DNA of 33,415 nucleotides from Candidatus Krumholzibacteriia bacterium (GCA_029932915.1 JAOZPE010000031.1:1-33415), one strand, 5' to 3'; shown: positions 1 to 7,647, counted from the stretch's first letter. Translations and numbers: made by a program. Notes: generated by a model not told the origin, from the letters alone.

Positions 1-89
1 GCCGCAGCACTCAGCGGCGGCCGCGGCCGGGTTGGGTGAGGGGCCGCAGCGGCCGGTGGCCGCCACGGCTCCATTCATCGCGGCAGCTC
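1..89. other. Unassigned window edge
   Basis: This stretch lies downstream of the stop codon of the minus-strand phosphatase-like gene. It is G+C-rich with several GGCCGC-type repeats. I see no convincing gene, hairpin with a T-tract, or promoter in it. Confidence 0.4.
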
Positions 90-2423
90 TCAGGAACCGC
101 CGCCCTCCTGCAGTGCGCTGCCGTCGAAGTCGTCGGGCGGGGCGACTCCGAGGTAGTGCAGGACGGTGGGCCCGACGTCCATGATGTTCGGATGGATGTC
201 GCCCAGCTTGCGGCTGGCGAAGAAGATGCCCTGGGTGATCTTCGGATCGTAGCTGCAGTGATCACCACTCCAGTTGTCGATGTTGTCCTCGAAGACCTCC
301 GGTGGCAGACCGCCCAGGGAGGTCTGCCATGAGACCCGGTAGTTCTCGTTGAAGCACACCAGCAGGTCGGGTGCCTCCAGGAAGCGCGGGCCGTGGTAGA
401 CGTCGTCACGCTTGACCACGTCCAGGACCACCGGCTGGCCGGGGAAGCGCGGATCCTCCAGCTTCATCAGGGCGTCGACGATCTCCTGGCGCACCTTGTC
501 GTAGTCCGAAGGACTGACACATCCCTGCGGTTCGCGCAACTGCAGGTTGATGTAGATGCTGCCCAATCCCATGCAGTAGGCCTTGGTCTTCGACCAATTG
601 ACGTTCTTGAAGAAGCTGCCCTCCGGATCGAAGAGGTCTTCGAGACGCCGGTACTGGTCGGGTCCGCCCAGAGGGCCTTCCAGTTCCATGAAGCCGTTCT
701 TGGCGAGCCAGGTGTTCAGGTTGACCCCGTAGCGGTACGAGTGGAAACCGTGATCGCTGACGATCATCAGGACCGTGTCGTCGTCGAGGTAGCGATCCAT
801 CACCTCCCCGACGATCTCATCCATCTGCTGGTAGATGGCCAGGACCTGCCCGCCGTACTTGCGCGCCAGTTCGGCATCGTAGTTGGGATGCCCCGGATCG
901 ATGAAACGGTACATCATGTGCTGCATGCGGTCGGTGGACAGGAAGACGGCGATGAACAGATCCCAGTCCTCCTTGGCCAACTCGCCGAGGACGACCTTGC
1001 GGCGGTGCTCCAGCGTGAAATACAGGTCCTCCAGGAAGGTGTCGTAGTCGATGACCTCGTCGCGCAGGGGATTGGTGGCGATCGACCAGCCGACCGTCTC
1101 GCGCTCGCCGTACTCCTCGGCCAGCTTGCAGGCCCAGTTCCGCGGCGAGGAGATGTCGACCGTCGGAGGCAGGCTGCAGGCGTGGAAGTTCAGGGGTTCC
1201 TGGTAGAGACGCAGCTCGGGCTCGAGTTCCATCAGCTTGAAGCGCGTGGTGGCCATCATCTTCAGCAGGGGATTGGCCGGGAAGGTCAAGGTGGCGAAGT
1301 CGCTCCACTGCCCGACCTTCAACGGCAGGGTCAGGCCCGAGACCTTCAGGATGACGCCATCCTCGCCGTCGCGGGTGATGACCATGGGGAGGCGGATGTC
1401 TCCTTCGGCGGGCAACAGGGTCGGACCGAGGATCTCCGCCCGGGCGGTGTCGCCCTGCCACTTCACGGTGGTGAGCACGCCGCCGGTCTCGCTGGCGCGC
1501 GACTGGAACTCCTTGGTCGAGTAGAGCGCGAAGATGCCCCAGGTGGCCCGCGCGTCGGGCGTGCCCAGACCGGTGGTCAGGTGCACGTTGTCCACCTGCT
1601 CGGCGGGAAAGCTCACCGGGATGTCGATGGCCTTCACCCGCAGACCCTGCGCGGCCGCGTAGTCCCAGAAGGGAGTTCCCGTGCGCCGGGTCTCCGGCTT
1701 GGGCAGCTCGTAGGGGATCCAGCGGTAGAAGGCGGTGTAGCCGACCACCCAGGCCGGCAGGGCCACGATCACACCGAGGATCAGGGCCAGGCGGGGGGAT
1801 GCGCGCAGCAGGCGGGCCACGCCGAAGACGAAGAAGAGGGCGATCAGACCCATGGCCAGGGTCAGCAGGCCGCGGGAGACCTTCGACGGCATCAAGGGCT
1901 CGGTCACCCGATTGCTCAGGGCGATGTCCGGGGTGTAGGTGTAGGGCAGCCGGTAGAGGAAGTCGTAGATGCCGTGGATCCCCGGGTTGCTGCTGGTCAT
2001 GAACGACGCCCAGCTCACCGGCGATTCGGCCGGGTAGGTGATGTCCAGGTCGGCGAAGCTGCCCTGCTCGGCCAGACGCTGCAGGTTGGGGAGCTTGTGG
2101 GTGCGGAAGTACTCGCGACAGCGGTCCGGGTCGACGCCGTCGAAGCCCAGGACGATGACCCGCCGGGCCCGATCCGGCGCAACGGCGGTGTTCGGGTCCG
2201 CCGCGGAGGAGGGTGTCTCCTGCGCCCCGGCGGAGGTGGAAGCGAAGCCGAGGAGCACGAGCAAGAAGAGGAACAGGAAGAGAGCCGCTGGAGCGGATCC
2301 GGTGGTGGCGCGGCCCGGCGCGCGGGGGAAACGCATCGCTTGCATGGAACGACCTCGTGAGCGGACGGCAAGGCCGCCGCAGGTTGAAGTGTGCCGAAGA
2401 GGAGTCCTCCGGAGAAGACTCAT
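90..2423 (-). CDS. Alkaline phosphatase superfamily (type I phosphodiesterase-like) membrane protein
   Basis: Predicted 777-residue metal-dependent hydrolase of the alkaline phosphatase/nucleotide pyrophosphatase superfamily; substrate unknown. A hydrophobic segment at about residues 46-67 ending in SAGAQ looks like a signal peptide or anchor. The superfamily core follows: LGFDGVD (metal Asp about 95), SPVSWASFMTSSNPGIHG (likely nucleophile Ser about 134), then STDRMQH, SDHGF and GDH metal motifs toward the C-terminus. Two hydrophobic helices (about 184-203 and 213-233) are inserted just after the nucleophile region, which is unusual and suggests an additional membrane anchor. The chosen ATG overlaps the fbp stop codon (ATGA) and has GAAGGA 8 bases upstream, implying translational coupling. 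An internal ATG at 2345, preceded by GAGG, would place the signal peptide nearer the N-terminus and is a real alternative. Related proteins act on phosphodiesters or glycerophosphate head groups; a specific function is not inferable. Confidence 0.8.
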   Translation of the reverse strand: MSLLRRTPLRHTSTCGGLAVRSRGRSMQAMRFPRAPGRATTGSAPAALFLFLFLLVLLGFASTSAGAQETPSSAADPNTAVAPDRARRVIVLGFDGVDPDRCREYFRTHKLPNLQRLAEQGSFADLDITYPAESPVSWASFMTSSNPGIHGIYDFLYRLPYTYTPDIALSNRVTEPLMPSKVSRGLLTLAMGLIALFFVFGVARLLRASPRLALILGVIVALPAWVVGYTAFYRWIPYELPKPETRRTGTPFWDYAAAQGLRVKAIDIPVSFPAEQVDNVHLTTGLGTPDARATWGIFALYSTKEFQSRASETGGVLTTVKWQGDTARAEILGPTLLPAEGDIRLPMVITRDGEDGVILKVSGLTLPLKVGQWSDFATLTFPANPLLKMMATTRFKLMELEPELRLYQEPLNFHACSLPPTVDISSPRNWACKLAEEYGERETVGWSIATNPLRDEVIDYDTFLEDLYFTLEHRRKVVLGELAKEDWDLFIAVFLSTDRMQHMMYRFIDPGHPNYDAELARKYGGQVLAIYQQMDEIVGEVMDRYLDDDTVLMIVSDHGFHSYRYGVNLNTWLAKNGFMELEGPLGGPDQYRRLEDLFDPEGSFFKNVNWSKTKAYCMGLGSIYINLQLREPQGCVSPSDYDKVRQEIVDALMKLEDPRFPGQPVVLDVVKRDDVYHGPRFLEAPDLLVCFNENYRVSWQTSLGGLPPEVFEDNIDNWSGDHCSYDPKITQGIFFASRKLGDIHPNIMDVGPTVLHYLGVAPPDDFDGSALQEGGGS

Positions 2424-3448
2424 GGCGCTTTTCCTTCGCTGTGGCGCAGCGAATCTTCGATGAAACGCACGTCTTCCTCGCTTCCCAGGAAGAGAGGGAC
2501 GCGCTGGTGGAGACTGCGGGGCTGGAGATCGAGGATGGGACCGCGGCCGTCGCTGGCGTAACCGCCGGCCTGCTCGAGGACATAGGCCAGGGGGTTGGCC
2601 TCGTACATCAGGCGCAGTTTGGGCCGGGGCGTGTCGTCACCGTCGCGATAGAGCGAGGGATAGAGGAAGACCCCGCCCTTGAGCAGATTCCGGTGGAAGT
2701 CGGAGACCAGACTGCCGATGTAACGGGAGCTGAGCGGCGGTCGGCCATCGCGTCCGGACTTGAACTGCTCGACGAGCTCGCGCACGGCCGGGCTCCATGA
2801 TGCGGCGTGTCCTTCGTTGGTGCTGAAGATGGAGGCGCGCTTGGGGGTGACGATGTTCTCATGGGAGAGCAGGAACTCGCCGACCGTCGGGTCGAGGGTG
2901 AAGCCATGGACCCCGTGGCCCGCCGTGTACACGAACATCGTGCTGCTGCCGTAGATCACGTAGCCCGCCGCGTGCTGCGAGCGGCCGGGTTGCAGCAGGT
3001 CGGCCTCCTTCACCGGTCCGCGCGGGCTGACCCGCCGCAGGACGGAGAAGATCGTCCCGATCGACACGTTGACGTCGATGTTGCTCGAGCCGTCCAGGGG
3101 ATCGAAGAGCAGCACGTAGTCTCCGCTGAGCTCGGAGCCCTCCACCGGGATGGGATCTTCCTTCTCCTCGCTGGCCATCAGGCACACCTGACCACGGCGG
3201 CCGACCACCCGGGCCATGACCTCGTGGGCGTAGAGGTCGAGTTTCTGGACCGCCTCTCCCTGGACGTTCTGTTCGCCGGTGGCACCGAGGATGTCGATGA
3301 GACCGGCACGGTTCACGTGGTGGGAGATGATCTTCGCCGCGAACGCGATGTCCCGCAGGAGACCGGAGAATTCCCCGCGCGCCTCCGGGTGCTCCTGTTG
3401 CATCGCGTGGATGTGGCTCTCGATGGTGATGATGTTCGAATCGGACAC
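2420..3448 (-). CDS. fbp: Fructose-1,6-bisphosphatase class I
   Basis: Cytosolic gluconeogenic enzyme that hydrolyses fructose 1,6-bisphosphate to fructose 6-phosphate. The 342-residue product has the usual class I length. The metal-site motif FDPLDGSSN is at residues 115-123, preceded by the acidic SEEKE segment (93-97). The C-terminal substrate motif LRLMYEANPLAYVLEQAGG is present. The ATG at 3448 has GAGG 10 bases upstream and gives the normal family N-terminus. The stop codon overlaps the start of the downstream phosphatase-superfamily gene in an ATGA junction, so the two are probably an operon. A candidate minus-strand promoter lies about 110 bases upstream. No deletions or unusual residues were seen. 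Confidence 0.96.
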   Translation of the reverse strand: MSDSNIITIESHIHAMQQEHPEARGEFSGLLRDIAFAAKIISHHVNRAGLIDILGATGEQNVQGEAVQKLDLYAHEVMARVVGRRGQVCLMASEEKEDPIPVEGSELSGDYVLLFDPLDGSSNIDVNVSIGTIFSVLRRVSPRGPVKEADLLQPGRSQHAAGYVIYGSSTMFVYTAGHGVHGFTLDPTVGEFLLSHENIVTPKRASIFSTNEGHAASWSPAVRELVEQFKSGRDGRPPLSSRYIGSLVSDFHRNLLKGGVFLYPSLYRDGDDTPRPKLRLMYEANPLAYVLEQAGGYASDGRGPILDLQPRSLHQRVPLFLGSEEDVRFIEDSLRHSEGKAP

Positions 3449-3554
3449 GGAAACCTCGGCCTTGTCTTTCCCGACGGATGCGGACGATGCCCCCAGGGTG
3501 GAACGATCGGGCGGCTCGGCCGGGCGCGGGGGCTGCTCCGTCGAGCCGGGCGGC

Positions 3555-3584
3555 AGGATAGCAGAGAACGCCGCTCCTTGTCTT
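3555..3584 (-). promoter_or_regulatory. Candidate promoter of fbp
   Basis: On the minus strand AAGACA (3584-3579) is followed after 18 bases by TATCCT (3560-3555). Both hexamers match the sigma70 consensus at four of six positions. The predicted start of transcription is about 100 bases before the fbp ATG. Moderate evidence only. Confidence 0.4.
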
Positions 3585-3614
3585 GGCTCGATCCCCCCGG
3601 GGCTTCCACGAGGG

Positions 3615-3710
3615 GAAGGCCCTCAGGCGCAGGGCGGGGGCGCCGGGGAATGCCTCAGCGGCGCCGGACGGTGGCGCCCGGAACGCCTCAGCGCCAGACA
3701 GTGGCGCCCG
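3615..3710. repeat. Three degenerate tandem repeats of about 30-33 bp at a gene end
   Basis: Three adjacent related units are visible: about 3615-3647, 3648-3680 and 3681-3710. Units two and three share the pattern GCCTCAGCG...GGACGGTGGCGCCCG with few differences; unit one is more decayed (CCCTCAGGCGC...GGGCGCCGG). The last unit contains the final codons and the stop codon (3688-3690) of the minus-strand lipoprotein gene, so the repeats look like successive duplications of that gene's 3' end, each carrying a copy of the stop triplet. Confidence 0.7.
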
Positions 3711-4911
3711 GGGTGGAACGGTACTCGACGAGGAGCCGCCCCGGACGGGATCCGACACTCACCAGCACCCACACGCGCTGGGCGTCGACGGCCCGGCGCC
3801 CGTTGGCGTGGGGCCAGTCGGCGTGCCAGTCGACGAGGAGACGGCCGTGCCAACGCCGCGGCAGGGCCACGGCCGCGGTGGGCGCATCGCTGGAAGGGTC
3901 GAGGGTGGAGGGCCCGGGCTTCACCCGGACCTCCAGATGGGTGTCGTCGATCCATCGGGGACGCAGTTGCACCGCCCGGCGTTGGGCGGCCCAGCGGGTG
4001 GGATCCACCGGTGCCGCCGTCTTCTCGAAGGGCCGCGGCCAGACACGAGGCCAGGGGGTGGGGAAGGTGTCCGGATCGAGAAGGGCGTTGCGGATGGCAT
4101 CCCGCCATTGCGTTCGCTGTGCCTCGTCGATCCCATGCTCCTCGTCGAGGGTGAGCAGGAGCTGGGGCAGGGAGACGCTGTGGACGAGCCACCCGCCCTT
4201 GCCCACCGGTGACCACCACACCTCCGGGCGTCCGAAGGGGCTCGACCGCACCCGCAGGCCCGGATCACGCGGGCGGTGGATCCACACCTCGTGGCGCAGA
4301 TCGAGGGGAGTGGGGGTGGGGGTCACGAAGAGATCGACCTCGCCCTCGGTGCCCTGCCAGTCGGCGCGCAGGGGAAGCGAGGCGAAATCGCGAGGGCGCG
4401 GCCACGACACGTGCAGCTCGGTGCGGGTGGCGACGCGGCGCAATCCGGTCGGCATCGACCACTCCATGTCCGGGGTGTCGAGCAGGGCGACACCGCCGCG
4501 GTCGAGGAAGGGGCGGATCTTCGCGGCCGCCGTGGTGTCGATGGCGCCGAGGGCGCCGTGTCCGAAGACCACCAGCGAGCGGCCTTCGAGAAGCTGCTCG
4601 GCGGCGCCGGGGACGAATCTGCCCGCGTTGAGCACGTCGCAGCCCCCGAGGGTGGCGTCGAGGCTCTCGATCCATCGTTCGTCCTGCTGCGGGCTGGACG
4701 GTCCCCGGACGAAGAGGATGGCCTGGCCGCTCTGGCGGTGGAGGAGGGAATCGAGGGGCCGGCGGCCGCAGCCGGAGAGGGCCGCTGGCAGGAGGGCCGT
4801 CGCCAGGAAGACGAGCAGAAGGGTGCTTTGCGAAACGGTCCATCGCCCCAGGGGTGGGGTGATGGAGGGGGCGGGACGTCGTGTCGTCGAGGTCGAATGC
4901 TTGGGCATCAT
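3688..4911 (-). CDS. Putative lipoprotein of unknown function
   Basis: I do not recognise this 407-residue protein with certainty. It begins with a basic region followed by a hydrophobic stretch (about 30-46) ending in ALSGC, a good lipobox with Cys48, so it is probably a lipoprotein exported across the inner membrane. Residues about 65-130 read like an alpha/beta domain (AILFVRG, SLVVFGHGAL, RPFLDRGGVALLDTP), a pattern seen in glutamine-amidotransferase-like DUF4350-type domains that lack catalytic residues; this is only a suggestion. The C-terminal third is rich in tryptophan and arginine. The start is uncertain: two ATG codons stand at the 5' end and no clear Shine-Dalgarno precedes them. 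It is transcribed divergently from the small lipoprotein gene at 5067. Its 3' end lies in a tandem repeat. Confidence 0.7.
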   Translation of the reverse strand: MMPKHSTSTTRRPAPSITPPLGRWTVSQSTLLLVFLATALLPAALSGCGRRPLDSLLHRQSGQAILFVRGPSSPQQDERWIESLDATLGGCDVLNAGRFVPGAAEQLLEGRSLVVFGHGALGAIDTTAAAKIRPFLDRGGVALLDTPDMEWSMPTGLRRVATRTELHVSWPRPRDFASLPLRADWQGTEGEVDLFVTPTPTPLDLRHEVWIHRPRDPGLRVRSSPFGRPEVWWSPVGKGGWLVHSVSLPQLLLTLDEEHGIDEAQRTQWRDAIRNALLDPDTFPTPWPRVWPRPFEKTAAPVDPTRWAAQRRAVQLRPRWIDDTHLEVRVKPGPSTLDPSSDAPTAAVALPRRWHGRLLVDWHADWPHANGRRAVDAQRVWVLVSVGSRPGRLLVEYRSTPGATVWR

Positions 4912-5030
4912 GGAGATCGGTGATCGGAGGAGCGTCCAGAAGGGAAAGGCGTGGCGGCTTCGTCATCGGTGGAGGCGGCCGGAAGGCGGCGCGCCACCGA
5001 CAGGGCTTGCGAACGGGCCGGCCTGCGGGC

Positions 5031-5060
5031 TTGCCAGAAGCAGGCCGCCGGGCCTAGGCT
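5031..5060 (+). promoter_or_regulatory. Promoter producing a likely leaderless mRNA
   Basis: TTGCCA (5031-5036), an 18-base spacer and TAGGCT (5055-5060). The minus-10 hexamer ends only six bases before the ATG at 5067, so transcription should begin at or next to the start codon. No Shine-Dalgarno sequence precedes that ATG, consistent with leaderless translation. Confidence 0.65.
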
Positions 5061-5066
5061 CGACCG

Positions 5067-5450
5067 ATGGTCACTCTACATCAGCGGCGGCCACGCGCCC
5101 GTCTTTTTTTCTGCTTCCGTGCCGCGGCCCTGCTCGCCCTGGCGCTGGTCCTTGCCGCCTGCGGCAGGGAGACGGAGTCGGACACCGGACCGGCCGTGCT
5201 GCACTGGGCACCCATGGCCGGTGCGACGCAGTACACGGTACGGGCCTGGTCGGGTTACCACCTCCTCTTCGAGGAGACGGTGAGCGACACGAGCCTCGCC
5301 CTGACGGAGAACCTGCAACGGGTCCTCGCCGGGGCCGATTCGCTGGTGCTGGAGGTGAAGGGGCTGGGTGCGGACGAGGCATCCGCCGGCGACGGGGAGG
5401 AGGCGGTGGTCGGGCACTGGAAGCGGCCGCTCTCGATGCAGGCGCAGTAG
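5067..5450 (+). CDS. Small putative lipoprotein
   Basis: The 127-residue product starts with a basic N-terminus and a hydrophobic segment ending in LVLAAC, a canonical lipobox with the lipidated cysteine near residue 32. The remaining ~95 residues contain VLHWAPMAGATQYTVRAW, which resembles the strand pattern of fibronectin type III-like domains (W...A..Y.V.AW), followed by acidic, glycine-rich sequence. Function unknown; a periplasmic or outer-membrane-attached binding module is plausible. The ATG is directly preceded by a minus-10 element, so the mRNA seems leaderless. It is convergent with tRNA-Leu and divergent from the larger lipoprotein gene. Confidence 0.75.
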   Translation: MVTLHQRRPRARLFFCFRAAALLALALVLAACGRETESDTGPAVLHWAPMAGATQYTVRAWSGYHLLFEETVSDTSLALTENLQRVLAGADSLVLEVKGLGADEASAGDGEEAVVGHWKRPLSMQAQ

Positions 5451-5518
5451 GGAGGCCGAAGAGGGAGCGGTGGTCGAGGTGGGGAGGCGTCCTCGCCGGG
5501 CCCGGTGGAAGGAGGGGA

Positions 5519-5604
5519 TGGTGCCGGAGGTGGGACTCGAACCCACACGAACAAAGTCCACGGCATTTTGAGTGCCGCGCGTCTGCCAGTTCCGCCACTC
5601 CGGC
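5519..5604 (-). tRNA. tRNA-Leu (anticodon CAA)
   Basis: The minus strand folds as a class II tRNA: acceptor GCCGGAG/CTCCGGC, anticodon stem GGCA/TGCC with loop CTCAAAA giving anticodon CAA, a long variable arm (TGGACTTTGTTCGT), and the T arm GTGGG-TTCGAGT-CCCAC. The long variable arm and anticodon assign it to leucine (UUG codon). The 3' CCA is encoded (5521-5519). Confidence 0.96.
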
Positions 5605-5623
5605 ATCCCCACGTCGAAGGCCC

Positions 5624-5653
5624 AGCCTAGGAAGGCGGGCCGCCGATGTCAAC
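5624..5653 (-). promoter_or_regulatory. Promoter of tRNA-Leu
   Basis: On the minus strand a perfect TTGACA (5653-5648) is separated by 18 bases from TAGGCT (5629-5624). Predicted transcription would start about 13 bases before the mature tRNA-Leu 5' end, the spacing expected for a stable RNA gene. Confidence 0.8.
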
Positions 5654-5679
5654 CGGGGGGCATTTTGCCCCTGCTCTCT

Positions 5680-5706
5680 TGACAGATTTCGGTTAGGCTC
5701 TAGATT
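5680..5706 (+). promoter_or_regulatory. Candidate promoter of tRNA-Ala
   Basis: TTGACA (5680-5685) lies 38 bases upstream of tRNA-Ala. The best following hexamer is TAGATT (5701-5706) at a short 15-base spacing, so the minus-10 assignment is uncertain. Confidence 0.5.
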
Positions 5707-5722
5707 CACCGCTCAGCTTCGT

Positions 5723-5798
5723 GGGGCCATAGCTCAGCTGGGAGAGCGCATGACTGGCAGTCATGAGGTCAGGGGTTCGATCCCCCTTGGCTCCACCA
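5723..5798 (+). tRNA. tRNA-Ala (anticodon GGC)
   Basis: A 76-base cloverleaf: acceptor GGGGCCA/TGGCTCC (one G-U pair), D arm AGCTCAGCTGGGAGAGC, anticodon stem CATGA/TCATG with loop CTGGCAG giving anticodon GGC, T arm GGGG-TTCGATC-CCCC, and encoded CCA. The sequence closely follows the bacterial tRNA-Ala(GGC) pattern. It is transcribed away from tRNA-Leu and toward the GlmU-like gene 81 bases downstream. Confidence 0.97.
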
Positions 5799-5879
5799 GA
5801 CCACGACACAGAACTGGGTAGCGAGGGCGGCTTCGGCAGGAGGTCGCCCTTCGTTCGTACCTGGGGGGGGAGGAAAGAC

Positions 5880-7220
5880 GTGGGCGCCGATCTGGATCTT
5901 CTGCTCGTCGAGGACGAGGCGGCCGTGCGGCTGCGTCCGTTGTCCTGGACCCGCCCGGTCTTCGAGCTGCGGTGGGGGCTGTGGAATCTGCGTGAACGAG
6001 CCGAGATGGCCGCTCCGGGCCGGGTGCGGGCTCTCGTGCGGCCCCACCTGCGCGATCTCCTGGAGTGGAGCCTTCCCGATCTGGCCCGCCCGGCCCGCGG
6101 CCGCCGCACGCTGGCGGTCAATGCACGGGCCGCGGTGACCACCACCGAACTGGAGGAACTGTTGCGGGCGCCCTGGAGGGGCGAACGCGTCCTGTGGAGC
6201 GCATCGGAAGAAGAAGGGGGCGGCGCATGGGTGGCGGCCTGGCTGGAGGCGGAGACGGCCGAAGGTCTTCGCGCCGAAGGCGATTTCACCCTGGAGCTGC
6301 CGGTCGAGGATTCGAGCCTCGCTCTCTTCGATCACACCTGGGATCTGGTGGCGGCCAACCCGGCCGCGCTGGAAGCGGACGCTCACCTGGCGCGCGGCCG
6401 TGGGCTTCCCCCTCGCAGGATCTTCGGCGTGCGTCTGGAGGAGGGTGCGCCCGCGAGGGAATGGCTCGCCGACACCATGCTGGGGGACGTATCCCGCGCC
6501 GTGGTCTTCCCCGGCGTGCACATCCTCGAGGAGCAGGATGTGCTCTTCGGGGCCGCGGCCACGGTCAAGCCCGGAGTGGTGCTGGATGCCCAGGGCGGAC
6601 CGATCGTGCTGGGAGCCGGCTGCCGGATCGAATCGAACGTGACCATCGAAGGGCCGGCGTACGTGGGGCCCGGGACGGTGGTGCATCCGATGACCCGCCT
6701 GCGGGAGGGCACTTCGGTGGGCGCTCTGTGCAAGATGGGCGGCGAGGTCGAGGAGTCGATCGTGCTGGACCTGAGCAACAAGCAGCACGATGGCTTCCTC
6801 GGTCATGCCTACCTGGGCTCATGGGTGAACCTGGGGGCGGACACCAATGCCAGCGATCTGAAGAACAACTACTCGACGGTGCGGGTGGACCTCGGCGAAG
6901 GTCCCATCGACACCGGTCTGCGCTTCGTCGGTCCCACCCTCGGCGATCACGTGCGCACCGGCATCAACACCATGCTGACCACCGGAGCGGTGGCCGGCGT
7001 CTGCGCCAACATCTTCGGGGCCGACTTCCCTCCGCGCTGGATCGCCGACTTCAGTTGGGGGGGCAGCCCGCGGGTGCCCTACCGGCTGGAACAGGCGCTG
7101 GAGACCGCCCGGGTGGTCCACGGCCGCCGGCAGGTCCAGTGGAACCATCGCCACGAGGAGCTGCTGCGCTTCGTCCACGAGGCCACGGCCGGCGGGGGCG
7201 ACGCGAGTCGGCCGGACTGA
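5880..7220 (+). CDS. GlmU-like sugar-phosphate nucleotidyltransferase/acyltransferase
   Basis: Predicted 446-residue enzyme resembling the alternative bacterial GlmU type (UDP-N-acetylglucosamine diphosphorylase/glucosamine-1-phosphate N-acetyltransferase-like), which would feed cell-envelope sugar-nucleotide synthesis. The N-terminus has the characteristic PLSWTRPVFELRWG segment (about 20-33) instead of the LAAGxGTRM nucleotide loop of classical GlmU. From about residue 220 to 400 there is a left-handed beta-helix of hexapeptide repeats (VFPGV, VKPGVV, IVLGAG, RIESNV, YVGPGTVV), followed by SNKQHDGFLGHAYLG and NLGADTNASDLKNNY, strongly like GlmU-type acyltransferases. GTG at 5880 is chosen because GGAGGAAAGAC precedes it; the longer ATG-initiated frame would begin inside tRNA-Ala. 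Exact substrate is unknown. Confidence 0.85.
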   Translation: MGADLDLLLVEDEAAVRLRPLSWTRPVFELRWGLWNLRERAEMAAPGRVRALVRPHLRDLLEWSLPDLARPARGRRTLAVNARAAVTTTELEELLRAPWRGERVLWSASEEEGGGAWVAAWLEAETAEGLRAEGDFTLELPVEDSSLALFDHTWDLVAANPAALEADAHLARGRGLPPRRIFGVRLEEGAPAREWLADTMLGDVSRAVVFPGVHILEEQDVLFGAAATVKPGVVLDAQGGPIVLGAGCRIESNVTIEGPAYVGPGTVVHPMTRLREGTSVGALCKMGGEVEESIVLDLSNKQHDGFLGHAYLGSWVNLGADTNASDLKNNYSTVRVDLGEGPIDTGLRFVGPTLGDHVRTGINTMLTTGAVAGVCANIFGADFPPRWIADFSWGGSPRVPYRLEQALETARVVHGRRQVQWNHRHEELLRFVHEATAGGGDASRPD

Positions 7221-7618
7221 TCGCCGCCGGCCGGTGGCGGGGTGAAGGGGGCGGGATTCGCTCCGAAGGTGGGGGAAAGTGCCCGGCGGAGGCTTCCGGC
7301 GGGGCTCTCTTGCGGATCCGGCAATTGTTGATAACTTGGCCTGCGCCACAGACTTCCATGGGATGTCGAAGGGTTCGTGGAGGGCGGCACGCCTCTTGAT
7401 GGTCTTCATCGTTGCGCCGCCTGCCACGCGCGCGACTTGCCGGGCTGCTCATACCCTTCGCTGGTTTGTCTTCGTCAGTGCCGGCACGCGGCCCACGCGG
7501 GTGGCGCATAAGATCTTCCCCTTCACCGCCTCGCGGTGGAGTCGGCCCCCACCACGGTGGGGGCCGCTTTGCTTCTCCCCTCCCTTCCCCGCCTCCGCTT
7601 TCTTCCTTCCGGCTCGCG
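7221..7618. other. Long non-coding region upstream of the microcompartment operon
   Basis: About 400 bases without a credible gene on either strand; open frames here lack ribosome sites and family resemblance. Visible structure: CACCGC-CTC-GCGGTG hairpin at 7524-7538 immediately followed by the strong 10-bp hairpin at 7543-7566. An AT-richer patch around 7320-7336 (AATTGTTGATAAC) stands out. It does not match tmRNA, SRP RNA or a riboswitch that I can recognise. Confidence 0.5.
7543..7572 (+). terminator. Strong hairpin, possible terminator
   Basis: CGGCCCCCAC (7543-7552), loop CACG, GTGGGGGCCG (7557-7566) form a perfect 10-bp stem, followed by CTTTGCTTCTC, a broken T-tract. It could end transcription arriving from the GlmU-like gene or of an unannotated small RNA, and isolates the downstream promoter. 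Confidence 0.5.
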
Positions 7619-7647
7619 TTGACACCCCCCGGGCCCCCTGCTAGGGT
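7619..7647 (+). promoter_or_regulatory. Promoter of the microcompartment operon
   Basis: Perfect TTGACA (7619-7624), 17-base spacer, TAGGGT (7642-7647). Predicted transcription begins near 7654, leaving a leader of about 60 bases before the first shell-protein gene. Confidence 0.75.

Noticed and set aside
393-2360. Long plus-strand open frame opposite the phosphatase-like gene
   Set aside because: Composition is that of a high-G+C antisense shadow (Arg/Asp/Gly/Val-rich, no domain), and the minus strand encodes clear superfamily motifs.
2807-5821. 1004-codon plus-strand open frame
   Set aside because: It runs antisense to fbp, across the lipoprotein genes and through both tRNA genes, with no recognisable domain; an artefact of G+C richness.
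5723-7220. Integration site at tRNA-Ala with a genomic island downstream
   Set aside because: No integrase, no repeated tRNA 3' end and no compositional break were seen in the following genes.
7221-7570. tmRNA, SRP RNA or riboswitch in the BMC leader region
   Set aside because: None of the conserved sequence hallmarks of those RNAs could be found, so only an unassigned structured region is reported.
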